From Rhynchopus euleeides (lineage: Eukaryota > Euglenozoa > Diplonemea > Diplonemida > Diplonemidae): 64,000 nt of DNA. The stretch is taken from assembly GCA_963210315.1 (NCBI GenBank), contig OY723286.1:1860001-1924000 (forward strand), read 5' to 3'. Positions 35,485-48,450 of this stretch are shown one piece after another (positions within the stretch are counted from its first letter, which is position 1; each line of letters begins with the position of its first letter). The notes beneath the pieces were generated by a model. It was not told the origin of the DNA and made no database searches. It worked only from the letters and a program-made list of their open reading frames with translations. The position numbers were made by a program, and so were the translations under genes.

Positions 35485-37908
35485 ATGGCTGACACTGCCA
35501 TGCTGCAGCGTGCGGTGATGCGGCAGCTGCGTGCGCTGTCCAAGCAGCCCCTGTCGAGTGCGTCTGCGGGGATCGGGGACGACGGCAACATGCGTGAGAT
35601 CCACTGCAACGTGGTGGGGGCGGAGGGCACGCCCTACGCGGGCGTGCCGCTCCACTTCGTGCTGGACCTGCCGCCCAACTACCCGGTGGGGTCGCCTGCA
35701 GCCGCATTCGTGACGGAGATCTCGTACGTCGGCGGTTCGGCCGACAGGGATGCCAAGGGGCGGATGACGATCTGCATGAACATCTTCTCGAACTTCCTGG
35801 ACCAACACGAGGACTGGGCGACCACCAGTGCAGGCGGATGGACGGCAGCGTGCACGCTGGAGACTGTGCTGCTGCAGGTGCAGAGCGCACTGTGCGAGAC
35901 AGAATTCCTGTGTGATTCGGAGTCTGCGGTGGAGGCGACGAAGGAGAGTGCACGCAACCTGAAGTGCACGTGCGGGCACACCTACGACGAGCCCTTCCCG
36001 GAGATCCCCGACTGGGAGCCTGCCCCGCAGGAGTCTGACGCGTCGGTGGTGACGGCTGTGGAGCGCTCCCCCGCACCCTCTGCGCCTGTGAGCACGTCGT
36101 CCCGCAGCGGCATGGAGGACGAGGGTGAAGAGGACGCACGGTCGTGCGACTCCGAGTCGCTCGACGAGGATGTGGACCCGCAGGAGCGGTGCTACGCCAC
36201 AGGCGTGTCTGCCCGTACAAAGGGTGCCGTCATCGGGCTCGGGGTGCAGTGGCACAAGGGGCAGGTCCTGCACACCCCTGCTGAGGCGCTGTCCCTCACC
36301 GCCTTCCAGGGGGGGGTGCGCCGCAGCGTCGACAACACGAAGGGGTTCGACAGCTTCCTCCCGCTGTCGCTCAGCCCGGAGCACCACAGCCGCGCTTTTG
36401 CGGACGCGGCAGTGCACCAGCAGGTGCGCAACCTTGCACGCCAGTGCAAGCTGATGGACTGCAGTGTGGTGCTCCCAGACACAGCGTTGGACACGGGTGT
36501 TGCCTCAGAGCTGTACAGGTCCGTCACTAGTCATCTGCTTCGCGACGCCCTCACGCACAGCAACCGGACAGGGCTGCAGTGGGCCTGCAAGGCTGCGCAC
36601 AAGACGGCAGCATACCTGGTGGCGCAGTGCCTGCCGCAGAACGAGAAGGAGGAGCAGGCCCTGCTGGCCAGCGTGGTCATCGAGCCTGCCTCTGTGGAGG
36701 TTCCACCCGTGGAGGTCCCGGAGCCGACGGAATGGATCGATTGCTGGGACGCAGCTGAACCGGAGCCGGTGCCGGAACCGAAAGCCGCACAGCCACCGCC
36801 ACCCCCGCCGAGGCCGCTCAGCCCAGAGGAGCAGGCAGTGGCAGACGGGTGTGTCCTGGTGCGGAAGGATGAGGTGGTGCTGGACAAGAACGGTGTGGTG
36901 CTGCGTGTGCGTGCAGGGTTGCAGGCACTGCGTGCAGGTGTGTCGCCCGGCATGCGTCTGCACATCGAGCTGATGACCGCAGAGGGGCCTCTGTACCGCG
37001 TGCTGCCGCCCGACGCGAAGCAGCGTGTGAACGGCGTCGTCGCGGCGTGGCGGGGCAACGCAGGGCTCGTGGTGCCCGCCCTCCCCCCCATGCTGGCGGG
37101 GGGGCGGGGCGGCGACCCGGCGGTGCATCTCGGCCCTGTCGCCTGCCACATCAGGAACTTCACGGGGCGGCGGAGGGAAATGCCGTCGGTGGGCGACGCC
37201 GTGTCCTTTGTGGCCCGTCCCGACGGGCAGGGCAGCATGCTGGCGGACGAGGTGTGCGTGCTGCCGGGTCGGGGTGCCGAGTCGCGGTTCCGCGTGCGGG
37301 GGGGCGGGAGGCGCACCGTGCTGTGCTGGGTGAATGTGAACAATCTCTTCGAGGCGAACGAGGTGGAGTTTGCCCAGCACCCCTCCATCCCCAAGGCGCT
37401 GGCCTACCAGAAGAACACAGACGCCCCGCAGGTGGTGCGCGAGCTGCGCTACGGCGGGGGCGACCGCATCGAGATGCCGGGCATCGGCAAGGCGGTGCGC
37501 ATCCCTGTGCCGCCGGGGCCGCAGCGTGCGCACATGCTGGCTGCGCTGCGCGACCTGGCGGAGGCTGTGAAGATCGTGCACAACCTGCCAGCGTGCCCTG
37601 CTGCTGGGGAGGCACACGCACCCGCACCCGCACGCATCGCGCCGGCAGTGCGTCACCCGCCTCAGTGCGAGCGGACGGATGTGCGCAGGCTGCTGATATC
37701 CCCGCTGTGTGGCTTCGACGGTGCAACAGCCGCCAGGGTGAAGGGCATGCTGTCCCCCTGTGTGGGTGTGGCACATGTGGCAGTGCAGCAGGACCGCCCG
37801 CTGCAGGCTGTGGTGGACCTGCAGGAGCCTGTGGGCCCGCAGCAGCTGCGGGCGCTCAACGCCTTCATCAGGCAGGTCTCCCCCTTCCTCACCGCAGAGC
37901 CGTATTGA
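35485..37908 (+). CDS. E2-like protein with cold-shock-like C-terminal part, copy B
   Basis: Same 807-residue protein as 9550-11973: UBC-like N-terminal domain with Cys97 in MTICMNIF and no HPN motif, acidic Ser-rich linker, FDSFLPLSLSPEHHSRA segment, Pro-rich linker, PDZ-like and cold-shock-like parts. One of the two genes in the block without a signal peptide. The start is set by the CACACATGG context and the beginning of the domain. Confidence 0.8.
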   Translation: MADTAMLQRAVMRQLRALSKQPLSSASAGIGDDGNMREIHCNVVGAEGTPYAGVPLHFVLDLPPNYPVGSPAAAFVTEISYVGGSADRDAKGRMTICMNIFSNFLDQHEDWATTSAGGWTAACTLETVLLQVQSALCETEFLCDSESAVEATKESARNLKCTCGHTYDEPFPEIPDWEPAPQESDASVVTAVERSPAPSAPVSTSSRSGMEDEGEEDARSCDSESLDEDVDPQERCYATGVSARTKGAVIGLGVQWHKGQVLHTPAEALSLTAFQGGVRRSVDNTKGFDSFLPLSLSPEHHSRAFADAAVHQQVRNLARQCKLMDCSVVLPDTALDTGVASELYRSVTSHLLRDALTHSNRTGLQWACKAAHKTAAYLVAQCLPQNEKEEQALLASVVIEPASVEVPPVEVPEPTEWIDCWDAAEPEPVPEPKAAQPPPPPPRPLSPEEQAVADGCVLVRKDEVVLDKNGVVLRVRAGLQALRAGVSPGMRLHIELMTAEGPLYRVLPPDAKQRVNGVVAAWRGNAGLVVPALPPMLAGGRGGDPAVHLGPVACHIRNFTGRRREMPSVGDAVSFVARPDGQGSMLADEVCVLPGRGAESRFRVRGGGRRTVLCWVNVNNLFEANEVEFAQHPSIPKALAYQKNTDAPQVVRELRYGGGDRIEMPGIGKAVRIPVPPGPQRAHMLAALRDLAEAVKIVHNLPACPAAGEAHAPAPARIAPAVRHPPQCERTDVRRLLISPLCGFDGATAARVKGMLSPCVGVAHVAVQQDRPLQAVVDLQEPVGPQQLRALNAFIRQVSPFLTAEPY

Positions 37909-38935
37909 ATGTGTCGGGCCGGCCTTGTTCCTGACTTGTGCCACTCCCCTCCGCCTGCTGCGGCAAGGCTGTCCGCAACGAGAGGAGTCGCGCCGACTGA
38001 GGTGCCTCACCCCTTCACAGGCGCGGGAGTTGGTTGCATTTCCAGCTAGGCAAACTGGAAAGTCATGAGGGTCGTCGGGAGCCAAGAAGTCTCACAGTTG
38101 AAGTTACCCCAACGTTGCCAATCCCAACACCACATCCTAAGACCGGTGCGAGAGGTCTTCCTGCAGACTGTCTAACACACCCTCCTCTGTACAGACCACT
38201 TGCCTCGGCTTTGCTTCTTCCCTGCAAGTTCTGCCCCGTATTCGAGCAGCTGCGCATCCTCTGGCCCACGCAGCAGTTCATCCGGAGCCACTTGCAGACT
38301 TTCCTTCTTGCCCTTCGCTTCGAGTTGAGTGCCCTTCGCACAATAGGTGGGGAGGCACGGGGTGGGGTGGTCCTCCTCTCCGGTCCTTGGGCAGGAGCCT
38401 GGCGTGTTGTGTGCCACATCGTTGGCAGGCACGCCGCAAGGATGCGGTTGGGAGGGAAAGCTTGCTTGAGACTAACTTTAGAGACTTGCCCTGTCAGCAG
38501 AAAGGCAGTATCAGTATGGGGACGCACCTGACAAGACCCCGTCACTGGTCCCGCGTGAAGGTCAGAAGGACGACGTGAAGGTTACGGAAGAAGGTCAAGG
38601 TGCTGACGAAACTATATAGGGTGTCACCGGCACACGCATAGAGGCAGGAGGAGTTGCGTGTATTTGTATCGCCGATGAGTTGCTTTTGCAGGAGATGATG
38701 AGAGTCAGGCAGCCTTTTGGTCAGCACAGGTTTGGTGGGCCTGCACTCCAGCACAACAGTCTGGGAGGTATTGTGGACGACTCTGTTTGTTCCCCGTCGT
38801 GCCTCACGAAGGTTGCAATGCTGTCACTGTTGCATGGACCACCAAGCGCACCACAGCACACTCACACCGCCACAGGAAGGAGTACCATCCCCACAACCCT
38901 TCTGGGACCGCCTCCCACGCCCTTTCCGCCTCACG
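37909..38935. other. Spacer between E2-like and LamG genes, copy B
   Basis: Matches 11974-13000 except T at 38639, where copies A and C have G. Hairpins at 37959-37977 and 38039-38061, TATA-like motif at 38612-38619. No gene recognised. Confidence 0.5.
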
Positions 38936-41900
38936 ATGCACAGCGGCATGCGGCATCCGCAGATCGTGCTGCAGCTGTTGGGCGTGGCCTTGCTCTGTGT
39001 GGGGGCGGCAGAGGGTCGCATCTACTCGCAGTACACGCTGGACGGGCCAGCAGTGGAGGACACGTACCGGCGGACGAGCTCGAGGAAGCGGATCGCCCTC
39101 GGGAGCGGCAGCAACGCGGTGTGCGGGAGGTCATACCACGTCAAGCCGCGCGACTTCATCAGCCTGCAGGCATCGAACGGGGCACCCACGGGGAAGACGG
39201 ACTTCACCATCGCCGGGTACGTGAAGCCGGTGCGTCTGGGGAAGAGGGCGCTGTTCGCAATTGGCTGGACGGACAGGTGGCGACGTGCAGGCCACTGGGG
39301 TGCGTGGGTGTCGGTGGACGGTGCGGGGCGGGTTGGGGTGCACACCCCGGCACTGGGGTTGCGGAGCAGGACGGCCCTGCGACGCGGGGTGTGGGCGCAC
39401 GTCGTGCTGACGTACACGGCGGCAGAGACGAAGCTGCGGCTGTGGGTGGACGGGAAGGTTGTGCTGACGAGGCGGGTGGCGATGCACCTGCGGCAGAAGT
39501 CGAGGTACGGGGGCATGGCCATCGGGGAGTTCCACCTGGGCGGGTCACCGTTCGCACGCGGGGGTGAGTATTTCATCGACCACGTCAGCTTCGCAGACCA
39601 TGCCGTCACCGACGTGGCTGAGGTTGCAGCCCCGTGCATCAAGGGGCCGCCGATCCGTGCACCGACACCTGTGCCACGCACACAGTCCCCCCCCACCCCA
39701 CCTGCACCGACACGCGCGCCACGTACACCCGCACCCACCCCTCCGCGGACGCCATCACCTGTGCGGACACCTGCACCTGCACCGCCGCAGCCAGCACGCG
39801 GGGACGCCGCTCTGTGTGCGCAGAAGGGGGCCGTGTGCGGGGCAGTCCGTGACGGGAAGGGGAAGACAGTGACGTGCGGGACGTGCGGGGCTGGGGAGAT
39901 GTGTTCCTTCGGGCGCTGCGAGGCACGGTGCTCGCTGGAGGTGCTCGCGAAGAAGAAGGGGCCGTTCGACGGGCTGTTCGCATTCGTGCCGCTGCAGTTT
40001 GCCTACGAGGACCTGTCGGAGAACCAGCACCCCGTGACGGCGGAGCTGCTGGCAAACGACCGGAGCGCAGACACGTTCCCCTACGAGAGCGCGGTGGACA
40101 TGGCGGACAAGGTGGTGCGGGTGGACTTCCAGAGGCGGACGGTGAGGCCGGCGATGACGCTGTCGTTCAAGCTGATGCCGAAGGCGCTCGGGCAAAGCGG
40201 GGTGGTGCTGACCTTCGGGCCGCTGACGGTGTTGGCGGGCGGGAAGCTCTCCGTGACGGTGGGTGGGATGACGGTGGTGAACACGGCACAGCCCTTGAAC
40301 CACCGGCGCTGCAACCATGTTGTTGTTCAGCTCTCGAGCCGCGGCAGCTTGGCCACGTTTGTGAACGGGCGCCGCACGGAGCGCGCCCTCGGGCGGGCCG
40401 CCGCACTGATGCTGGGTGGCTCGCTGACAGTCGGGCGCTACCTCGGGAAGGTGTGGGACGTGCGTGTGTACGAGAGGGCGCTGGCGGGGCGCGAGATTGC
40501 GGACCTCGGGGACGACTGCGACAGCGGGCTCAGCATGGAGGTGCGGGACGCAGGGTACCCGAACTACATGTGTGGGGTGTACTACTGCATGTACTGGCCT
40601 GCCGGGGTGACGGACACGACGCAGGAGAGTCTCGACTACCAGTTGTCCGGGCATGACATGGTGTGGGAGCACAACGTGCTGGAGACCGGGATGTACGTGC
40701 AGGGGGCGCTGTGTGCGGAGCTTGCCAAACCGCGCGACCTGCTGCTGACGGCGGGGTATCGCAAGTCGTGGGTCAGCAAGTTCACCTTTGCGAAGCCGTG
40801 GAACCAGTACGTGCTGCACGAGAACTTCCACGCGTACCAGGCGCGCGTCAGGGGGTCCACGAAGTTCCTGGCCGAGTCGACTGCATCGTGGGGGGCGTTC
40901 TCGCAGAAGCCGACCGCATACGACACAATCCTCGGGATGTACACGCTGCAGCCGCAGCTGGCGCTGTGGACCACGCAGAGCTCTGTATTTGAGGACGGGA
41001 TCATCGACAACGCGAAGGGGGGTCACCAGTACGGGGCTGCCATCTGGGAGTGGTACGTCACGCACCACGTGCTGGGGGACGACTTCTTCATCGGGAAGGT
41101 GTACAACCGCAGGGTGCTCGGGCTGGCCCCGACCAGCGGTGCCCCTGCAGAGGGGATGTACAACGCGCTGCGGGAGGCCGGGTTCGACATGCGCGACGTG
41201 TTCAGCGACTTCGCGGCACGTGTGACGACGTGGGACATGGACTACGAGGAGACGTTCCGTGCGTCAGAGCTGGGGTCCTTCCGCCGCATGGACAGGAACA
41301 ACCGGAAGGCGGACAAGCCGATCCCTGACTCGGAGGTGGACAACAAGATCGCAGAGTTCTACGGGGTGCGCGGGGCAGGCACGAGGTGGGTGGCTGTGCC
41401 GGATCGCTACAAGATCGGGGACTGGGCGTACAACGCGTACGAGGTGGACGTGACCGCAGCCACCACGTACGAGGTTGGGATGAAGCCGTCGACACGCAAC
41501 CCGGCGTACTCTGAGTTTCGTGCACAGGCAGTGGTGCACAACACGCAGACGGGGAAGCGGAGGTACCACAAGCTGCCGGTCACGAAGGCGGGTGTGGCTG
41601 TGACGGTGCGGGTGCGTGCTGCCGCAGGGGAGAAGCTGTACCTGGTTGTGGCCAACACACCTTCAACAATGTTCACCGGTTTCAAGGCCTACACGTACGA
41701 GTACCTGCTGGCCCCGAGGAAGGCGGGTGGGGCTCCTGCACCCACACGGGCGCCCCCAACCCCACCTGCGCCGACACGCGCACCGCGTACGCGCCCACCG
41801 GCCCCTGTGCGGACGCCAGCACCGGCACCATCGCCATCACCACCCACCCCGCCGGCAGCGGGCCGTGCACGCGTGTTCCTGATGGCGGGTCAGTCGAACA

Positions 41901-43575
41901 TGGTGGGGCACGGGCGGGTGTCTGACCTCAAGATCTTTGAACCGAAGCTGCTGGAGACCAGGGACGACGTGTTCGCCAAGTCGATCATCGAGGTGCGCAG
42001 GGGAACAGGGCGCCTCGCCCCTCAGTACGGGAGGGCGTTCGGCCCGGAGCTGGGGTTCGGGCACGTGCTCGGGGACACCTTCGCGGAGGATGTGTACCTC
42101 TTCAAGGCTGCGAAGGGAGGGACCCAGATTGCGAACGAGGACCACTGGGCCCCGCGCGGGAAGGACGGCAACCTGTACAAGCAGGCCATTGCAGGGTTCA
42201 AGCAGTTCCTGTCGCGCGACGTGCCGAGGGAGCATGTGGTGTCGGGGTTTGTGTGGTTCCAGGGGTACAACGACGCCTTCTCCGACGCGAACGCGAACGG
42301 GTACGAGGCGGCGCTGGTGGAGCTGATTGCGTCTGTGCGGCGGGACCTGGGGGTGGCGGACCTGCCTGTCGTGGTGGTGCAGGGGAACGACAACCAGGGT
42401 GTGCGTGGGGACATCATCAGGGCTGCGCAGGCGAAGGTGGCGACAGAGGACGCGCATGCCGACTGGGTTGTGTCGGGCGACCTGTACAACTACTTCCACT
42501 ACGACAGCCCGTCGATGGCCACGATCGGGCGGCGTGCGGGGCAGGCAATGCTGCCGTTTCTTGGGCGGGCGGGTGCCTTCAAGGATGTGTATGTGGGGAC
42601 ACAGGGCAGGACGCTGCAGGTTGCGGGACGTGAGGGCGTGCTTGCGAACGACCGGGGCGTGGGCAAGGGCAGGGCACAGGTGGTGGCCAGGCCGTCGCAC
42701 GGGAACCTGGTACTGCGCAGCGACGGCGGGTTCACGTACCGCCCTGCTGCAGGGTTTGTCGGGCTCGACACCTTCACGTACACCGTGGCAGACAGGGCGG
42801 GGGTGGTGGGGAACCCTGCGGTCGTCGAAGTCTGGGTGGAGACGAAGACCGCGTCGGACGAGAAGCTGATTGTGCACTACGCATTCGAGGAGGCGGGTGT
42901 GGTGGCGGACAGGTCGTCGCCGTCGTCCCCCTCCATCGTGTACGACTCGACCAGGAGGGTGCAGGCGTACGCCGACCCGACGGGGGTGTCTGTGGGGGAG
43001 GCACGCGGGGTGTCGGGCAAGTGTGCGGTGCTGTCGGGCACCCCGAAGAAGTGGGGCGACGGGCACCTGTCTGTACAGATGTCCCCGATGCCGGACTTCC
43101 TCCTCTTCGGGCTGGACGACATCACCGTGTGCATGTGGGTGAAGGTGGCAGCGCCCACCACGGACAAGATGCCGATCTTCTCCAACGCCGGGCGCCCCAA
43201 TATACCATGGGGCTGACGCTGCTGACGGGCGGGCCCGGCAAGTCCTTCACCACTGTTGTGTACGGCACGGGGGGGCGCAGGGTCACCGTCGCCTCACAGG
43301 GCCCTGCCATCGATGACGGGGCATGGCACCACGTGGCAGCTGTCGTGTCGCGCTCCACCAACACCGCGACAAACTACGTGGACGGGCGGGCCGTGTCGAC
43401 TGCCGGCATCTCCGGGGTGGGCGGGGCGTTCGAGCAGGGCTTCTACACGCGCCTGGGCGGTGTGGCGTGGCTCGGAAGCAACGCGAAGTTCGTGGGGCAC
43501 ATGGACGAGGTGCGGGTGTACCGCACAGCACTCCCCGCAGCACGCATCGCACAGCTGTTTGCTCGCAGGGAGTGA
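38936..43575 (+). CDS. Secreted LamG / HExxH / SASA-esterase / LamG protein, copy B
   Basis: Same sequence as 13001-17640, including the frame break: the first frame stops at 43216 and the last LamG fold continues in another frame, the join lying at the C run just before AATATACC (about 43195-43200). Domains in order: signal peptide, LamG, Pro-rich linker, Cys module, LamG, HENFH region, Pro-rich linker, SASA esterase (GQSN), Ig/cadherin-like repeat, LamG. An extracellular glycan- or matrix-acting role is inferred. Confidence 0.88.
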
Positions 43576-44483
43576 AGGGACTTGAGACTTGAGACAGCAG
43601 CAGTGAGTGTGTGGTTGGGGCGGCAGGTGGCTTTGCCTGTGTGCGTGTGTGTTTGTCCCGCTCTCGTCATAGACCGAAAAGGGCAGTGTCGCTGCCCCAG
43701 CGGAGGGACCGACACACAAGGCACACAAAAGCAAGCGACCCCGCTGCCCACCAACTGTGAGTGTGCTGTGGCTGTGGTGTGTACAGGGTGTGTCCCCTTC
43801 TGCCTCTTTCTCTGTCTCCCTCTCCACGATCTGCTACACTTGACTGTGTACCAGATGACATATTATTGACGTTTTCACTATAACTCTTGCGCTTCCTTGT
43901 TGGGGCAACCGACATGCGTGTTCTGTGCACACCACCTCTCCCCTCAGGAGTGTTCCTCTCTGCACCATTCCGCAGATCAGCATCCAGTCGTGCGCACAGG
44001 TTCACACGGTGGGGTTGGTTGCCCCGTTCTCTTCTTTGTCCTGCGTGCGTGAGTTCCGTTCGTTGTGTCTGTTCTCTGCCTTTACTGTCAGCGGACGTGG
44101 CACAGTTTTTACATCCTGCCACAAGCTGCCGTGGGTGGCTGACACACAAGGCCACTCACTCACAGCCCCGCATCCACAACACCACCACCCCTGCCCATGT
44201 AGTTGGTTGTCTTTCAGCCACTTCTTGCCGTTCCCCAGGTGAAGGGATAAAGGCAACCGTATCTGGAATGACATGTCCTTGGAAGCACCCCACTCCCCCA
44301 GCACCCAGCTTGACTCAGGTGTTGACGCACACCCTCGCCCTGCACCACATCTCCACTGCTGTTCACCCTGGTGCCACCCCCACATCAGAGGCACCAGTTG
44401 GGTGTGCCCACCTGTACCCTGTACCCCTCCACACCACACCACACCTCATCACACTGCCGCAGATTGTTTGCAACTCACTGAGA
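43576..44483. other. Spacer between LamG and peroxidase genes, copy B
   Basis: Matches 17641-18548. Hairpin at 43681-43697; eight-pair inverted repeat at 44368-44397. No gene recognised. Confidence 0.5.
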
Positions 44484-45714
44484 ATGAGGTCTACCGCTGT
44501 GGTGCTGGTGGCGCTGCTTGCCGTGCAGCTGACTGGTGTGCAGGCACAGCGTGGTGGGCGCGGAGGCCGGGGTGGCGGTGGCGGTGGTGGTCGTGGTGGT
44601 GGTGGGGCACCAGCACCGGCACCCGCTCCTGCACCAGTCCCTCAGCCTCCACCTGCACCGGCACCGGCGCCTGTGCCTGTGCCACCTGTGACGGGAGGTG
44701 GACGTGGCGGGAGGGGCGGGCGTGGTGGCAGGGGCGGTGGCGGGGCACCTGCACCAGCACCAGCGCCTGCACCTGCACCTGTGCCCGTGCCGCCACCCAC
44801 GGCACCCACACCCGCACAGAGCGGGCCGCCCAGGACACAGCCGGGTCGGGCGATCCTCGCGTCTGCACGTGCACGGTACCAGCCCGTGGTGCAGTCGATC
44901 GGGCAGCTGATCGAGTCGAGCCCCGAAGAGCTGCGGCCGCTGTTTGTGCGGATGGCGTTCCACGCGGTGACGACGTACGACGCGTCTGCACGCCCTGTGG
45001 GCGGCCCTGTCGGGGGGGTGCCTGCGCACGGCCCCCGAGAACCGGATCCCGGACAACACGATCATGTCGCTTGTGACGGACCCGCTGGAGGCGGTGAAGC
45101 GTGCACACCCCTTCATCACGTACGCAGACCTGTACCAGCTGGCCGGGAACGTGGCGCACGAGTACATGGGGTCCCCGTCGCTGTTCTGGCGGCCCGGGCG
45201 GCGCGACTTCACGGCACCGGCGGAGACCGGGCGGCTGTGTGTGGGGGACGCGTCGCGCATCCCGCAGAAGCGCTTCAACAACGACAACTTCCCGCACCCG
45301 GACACGCTGCAGCACTTCTTCGACGTGTTTGAGCGCCTCGACATCAGCCTGGACAGGGACGCGCTGGCCTTGCATAAGGCTGCCGCGCTCATGGGAGGAC
45401 ATCAGATGGGCGGGATGCACACAGAGGTCAGCAACAACGAGGGTGTGTGGACCGCAAACAACCTGGTCTTCGGGAACGAGTACTTCTTCAACCTGGAGAA
45501 CGGGAACTGGGGCCGCGGCACAGCCCAGCAGGGCCAGACGGACCTGCAGTACCGCGGCGGGCCCGGCGGGCGCTTCACCATGCTCCCCATCGACATGGTG
45601 ATGCGTGCGGACAACCGGCTGCGCAACATTGTGCGCCAGTTCGCCCAGAACCGCCAGCAGTTCAACACCCACTACCTTGCTGCCTGGCGCCATGTCCAGG
45701 AGCTTGGCATGTGA
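44484..45714 (+). CDS. Secreted heme peroxidase with RGG/Ala-Pro repeats, copy B
   Basis: Same sequence as 18549-19779, with the same G7 run (45012-45018) separating the two frames. Signal peptide, Gly/Arg and Ala-Pro blocks, distal Arg156 and His160 in RMAFH, proximal His in GGHQMGG, and Gly in place of the usual Asp in FGNEYF. That two copies share both the frame break and the Gly substitution means they predate the duplication or, for the break, reflect a systematic sequencing error. Confidence 0.85.
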
Positions 45715-46522
45715 TCTGATGTGACCTGATCACAGTGTGGCAAGTCTCGTTTCTGATGGTGCTGCACATCAATCCACTCCACAATCCGATGCATCTTCCC
45801 CTCCTTCTTCTCCTTCTTCTTCTTCTTCATGTGTTCAACTCGCCTGACAACCACCACTGTGTGTGTGTGTCTCACACAACACACATGCGGCTTCCTTGTT
45901 CTTGTGTTGTCTTGTCTCGCTGAATGAACTGAAACGAAAGTACGAATCTGAACACAGCGGCCTAGGCGTAATGCCCTCGCCCGACAGGCTGAGACTGCAG
46001 AACTGGTTTGTACCACACTTGCCCGCTGCTCGCACTCGCACCGTCACGGTGTGTGTGGGTATGTGTGTGCACGTGGTGCGTCCATTCCGGCTCTCACGCA
46101 CTCACCCACTTCCGAAGGTTCTGACCCTTGTTGCCGTTCTTGCTATAGACTCCGGCAGATCCTCGCTTTGTTGTTTGTTTCCTATAGACAGCACTGCCGA
46201 TACAAAGTCGGCATGCAGTGCTGTGCCTGTTCGCTGTTTGTTTGCCCATGTGACATCTTGTTCCACCTTTCGCCTGAAGTGCTTCTGCTTCCAGTTTGAG
46301 TTTTCATGTTTCATCCTCTCGTCTTGTTTGCAGCGCCACAGACCGACACGCACATGAGGTGCAGATGAATGCAATGCAGCTGAAGTGACAACACGCCCAC
46401 CCCCAAGCTGACCCATGCACTGCAGCCGTTGCACTGATCACCAACACACTCCTCGCATGAGTGCACACCGACACCCTGCAGGACACCCAGACCACAACAC
46501 TACCCACAACACCAACTACAAA
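45715..46522. other. Spacer between peroxidase and small Cys-rich gene, copy B
   Basis: Matches 19780-20587. Inverted repeat over the peroxidase stop (45711-45733), palindrome 46039-46051, strong hairpin 46188-46224. No gene recognised. Confidence 0.5.
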
Positions 46523-46891
46523 ATGTTCGCATCGCGCACAATCCTGCTGGCGGCGGCGTGCCTCATCGCTGCGGGGGTGCAGGCGGAGGCGCAGCAGATC
46601 TGCTGCCTGGCGTTCCCGACGTGCCCTGCCGACACGACGCGCGACGCGACGTGCACGGCGGCCGACGTGAAGGCCGGGCTGTGCCAGGAGGCGACGCTGT
46701 GCTGCAGCACGATCCGCTGCAGGGTGAAGCAGCCTGAGACGCCCATCTGCTGCCAGGCCATGCCGTCGTGCCCGGCCGGTTACGAGCAGACGGACGAGTC
46801 TGTGTGCTCCGACCACATGTGGAAGTACGGGATCTGCAGGAAGGCGAGCCGCTGCTGCAAGGAGATCACGTGCCGCACCTGGGTCATGTAG
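46523..46891 (+). CDS. Small secreted two-module Cys-rich protein, copy B
   Basis: Same 122-residue protein as 20588-20956: signal peptide and two eight-Cys modules starting ICC and ending in a CC-x4-C group. Family not recognised; extracellular and disulfide-rich. Confidence 0.82.
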   Translation: MFASRTILLAAACLIAAGVQAEAQQICCLAFPTCPADTTRDATCTAADVKAGLCQEATLCCSTIRCRVKQPETPICCQAMPSCPAGYEQTDESVCSDHMWKYGICRKASRCCKEITCRTWVM

Positions 46892-48450
46892 GAGCGTGGA
46901 GGAGGCCCCTTGCGGTACAGATGTTGCTGCTGAGCCCCAACCGGCTGTGTGGCGACTGGGTGGCTGGGTGATGGAGACAGCTGTGCGTGGCTTCTTTGTT
47001 GCTCTCAAAATCAACTTCAAACAGAAACACAAAGACAATAGCATGGCAGAGCAGGGCAGGACGGGCGGGGGAGCTCTGTAGCCCCCCACCTCTCCGCACT
47101 GCTTTGTTTGTTCTTTTTTGGGTGGTGGTGGACTACTGGACTACTGGACTACCCCCACCTCTTCGCGTTGTATGCCCCTCTTTTTTGGAAGAACAGCTAG
47201 CTTTTCGCACTAAAAAGACTCGTGGCAGCGTTCGGTATCTGCACACATGCACTAGCAGGCACCGTTCGTACAAACAAAGAACGCAACTCCAAGTCTTTTT
47301 CCTTTTCATCCCCTGCATCCCCACATCCCCGGAACCGCAACAAGGCGCGGTGTGTGTCCTCCCGGCCTAGACGAGATGAGCCAGTTGGCGTTTGTGTTGC
47401 CCGGTTGTGCCTTGTTCTGACACAAGTGCAAGTGGGCAGCACCCGCCTGGGAGCCTGAATGTCGCTGGGAGAGGACACGCCGTGCCCCACAGAGGCATCC
47501 TGTGCCTTGTGGTCAAACTGTTGCCGATTTCCCCTACGATCCATCCATCTTCGTACCATCTACCATTAACGTCTCTCTCTTTGCGCAGCAAGCACACACA
47601 CACACACCCAGAGAGGTAGCCCGTCTTTACTCGGACGGGTCGCAGCGGGAGCACTCGAACGAACACAGAGAAGGCACCGACCGCCCGCCTGCCGTGCACC
47701 ACCACGTTGCGGCCGCTGAGACCTCCGGGGGAACCCCCGACAGGAGGAATGTGTGGCAGCGTTGTGTGTGGTGCACGTGCACGTGGGAGGTTTGTGGCCT
47801 TGATCGAGGCGTCCGTCTGCGAAAACCACCTCTGCAAGGGAGTGAACTGCATGCGCTGCCCTGCTGATGTGCCTCCTGCTTGGCTTTGCTTTGCCCCACA
47901 GGCGGGGGCGGTGGGGTGCAGGTGCAGGTGCAGGTGGTTGTGCCACAGCGGCGCAGCTGCCTCGCCCCGCCTCGCCTCCTTCCCCCTTCTGCTGGGCTGG
48001 GCTGGGCTGGAGGTGTATTCCATGGGCCTTTTGTCCGCTTCCTTTTGCTTTTCAGGCGTCTTGTCTTTTCTACTCTACTCTAGTCTACTCTACTCTCTTT
48101 ATTCCCTTCCCTTCTCCGACCCATACAGCCGTGCTAATCCCAATGGGCGGAAAAGGGCCTTGTGTGTGGGACACCCTCAAAACTACAACAGCCCTCCTCA
48201 GGTGGGGGCCACACGGGTCTCGCACCCGCTGGCCCCACCCCACAGAAGGGCTTGATCCCGCGGGCCACACTCGGTGGTGCACAGTGCACCGATTGGAGTA
48301 TCGTTGATAATGAGCGGAACAGCACCCCATCTCATCCACACTAGCTCCTTGACGCCGCATTGCATGTCATCCTTTTCATTTGCGTCTGCAGTCACACTCA
48401 TTCCGCCACCTGCAGACCAGAGCCACACCCGAAGACATCCTCAAAACACA
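46892..48450. other. Spacer between small Cys-rich and beta-solenoid genes, copy B
   Basis: Matches 20957-22515. Hairpins at 47067-47087, 47726-47739 and 48201-48239, palindrome 48276-48290, the same short tandem words. No gene recognised. Confidence 0.5.
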
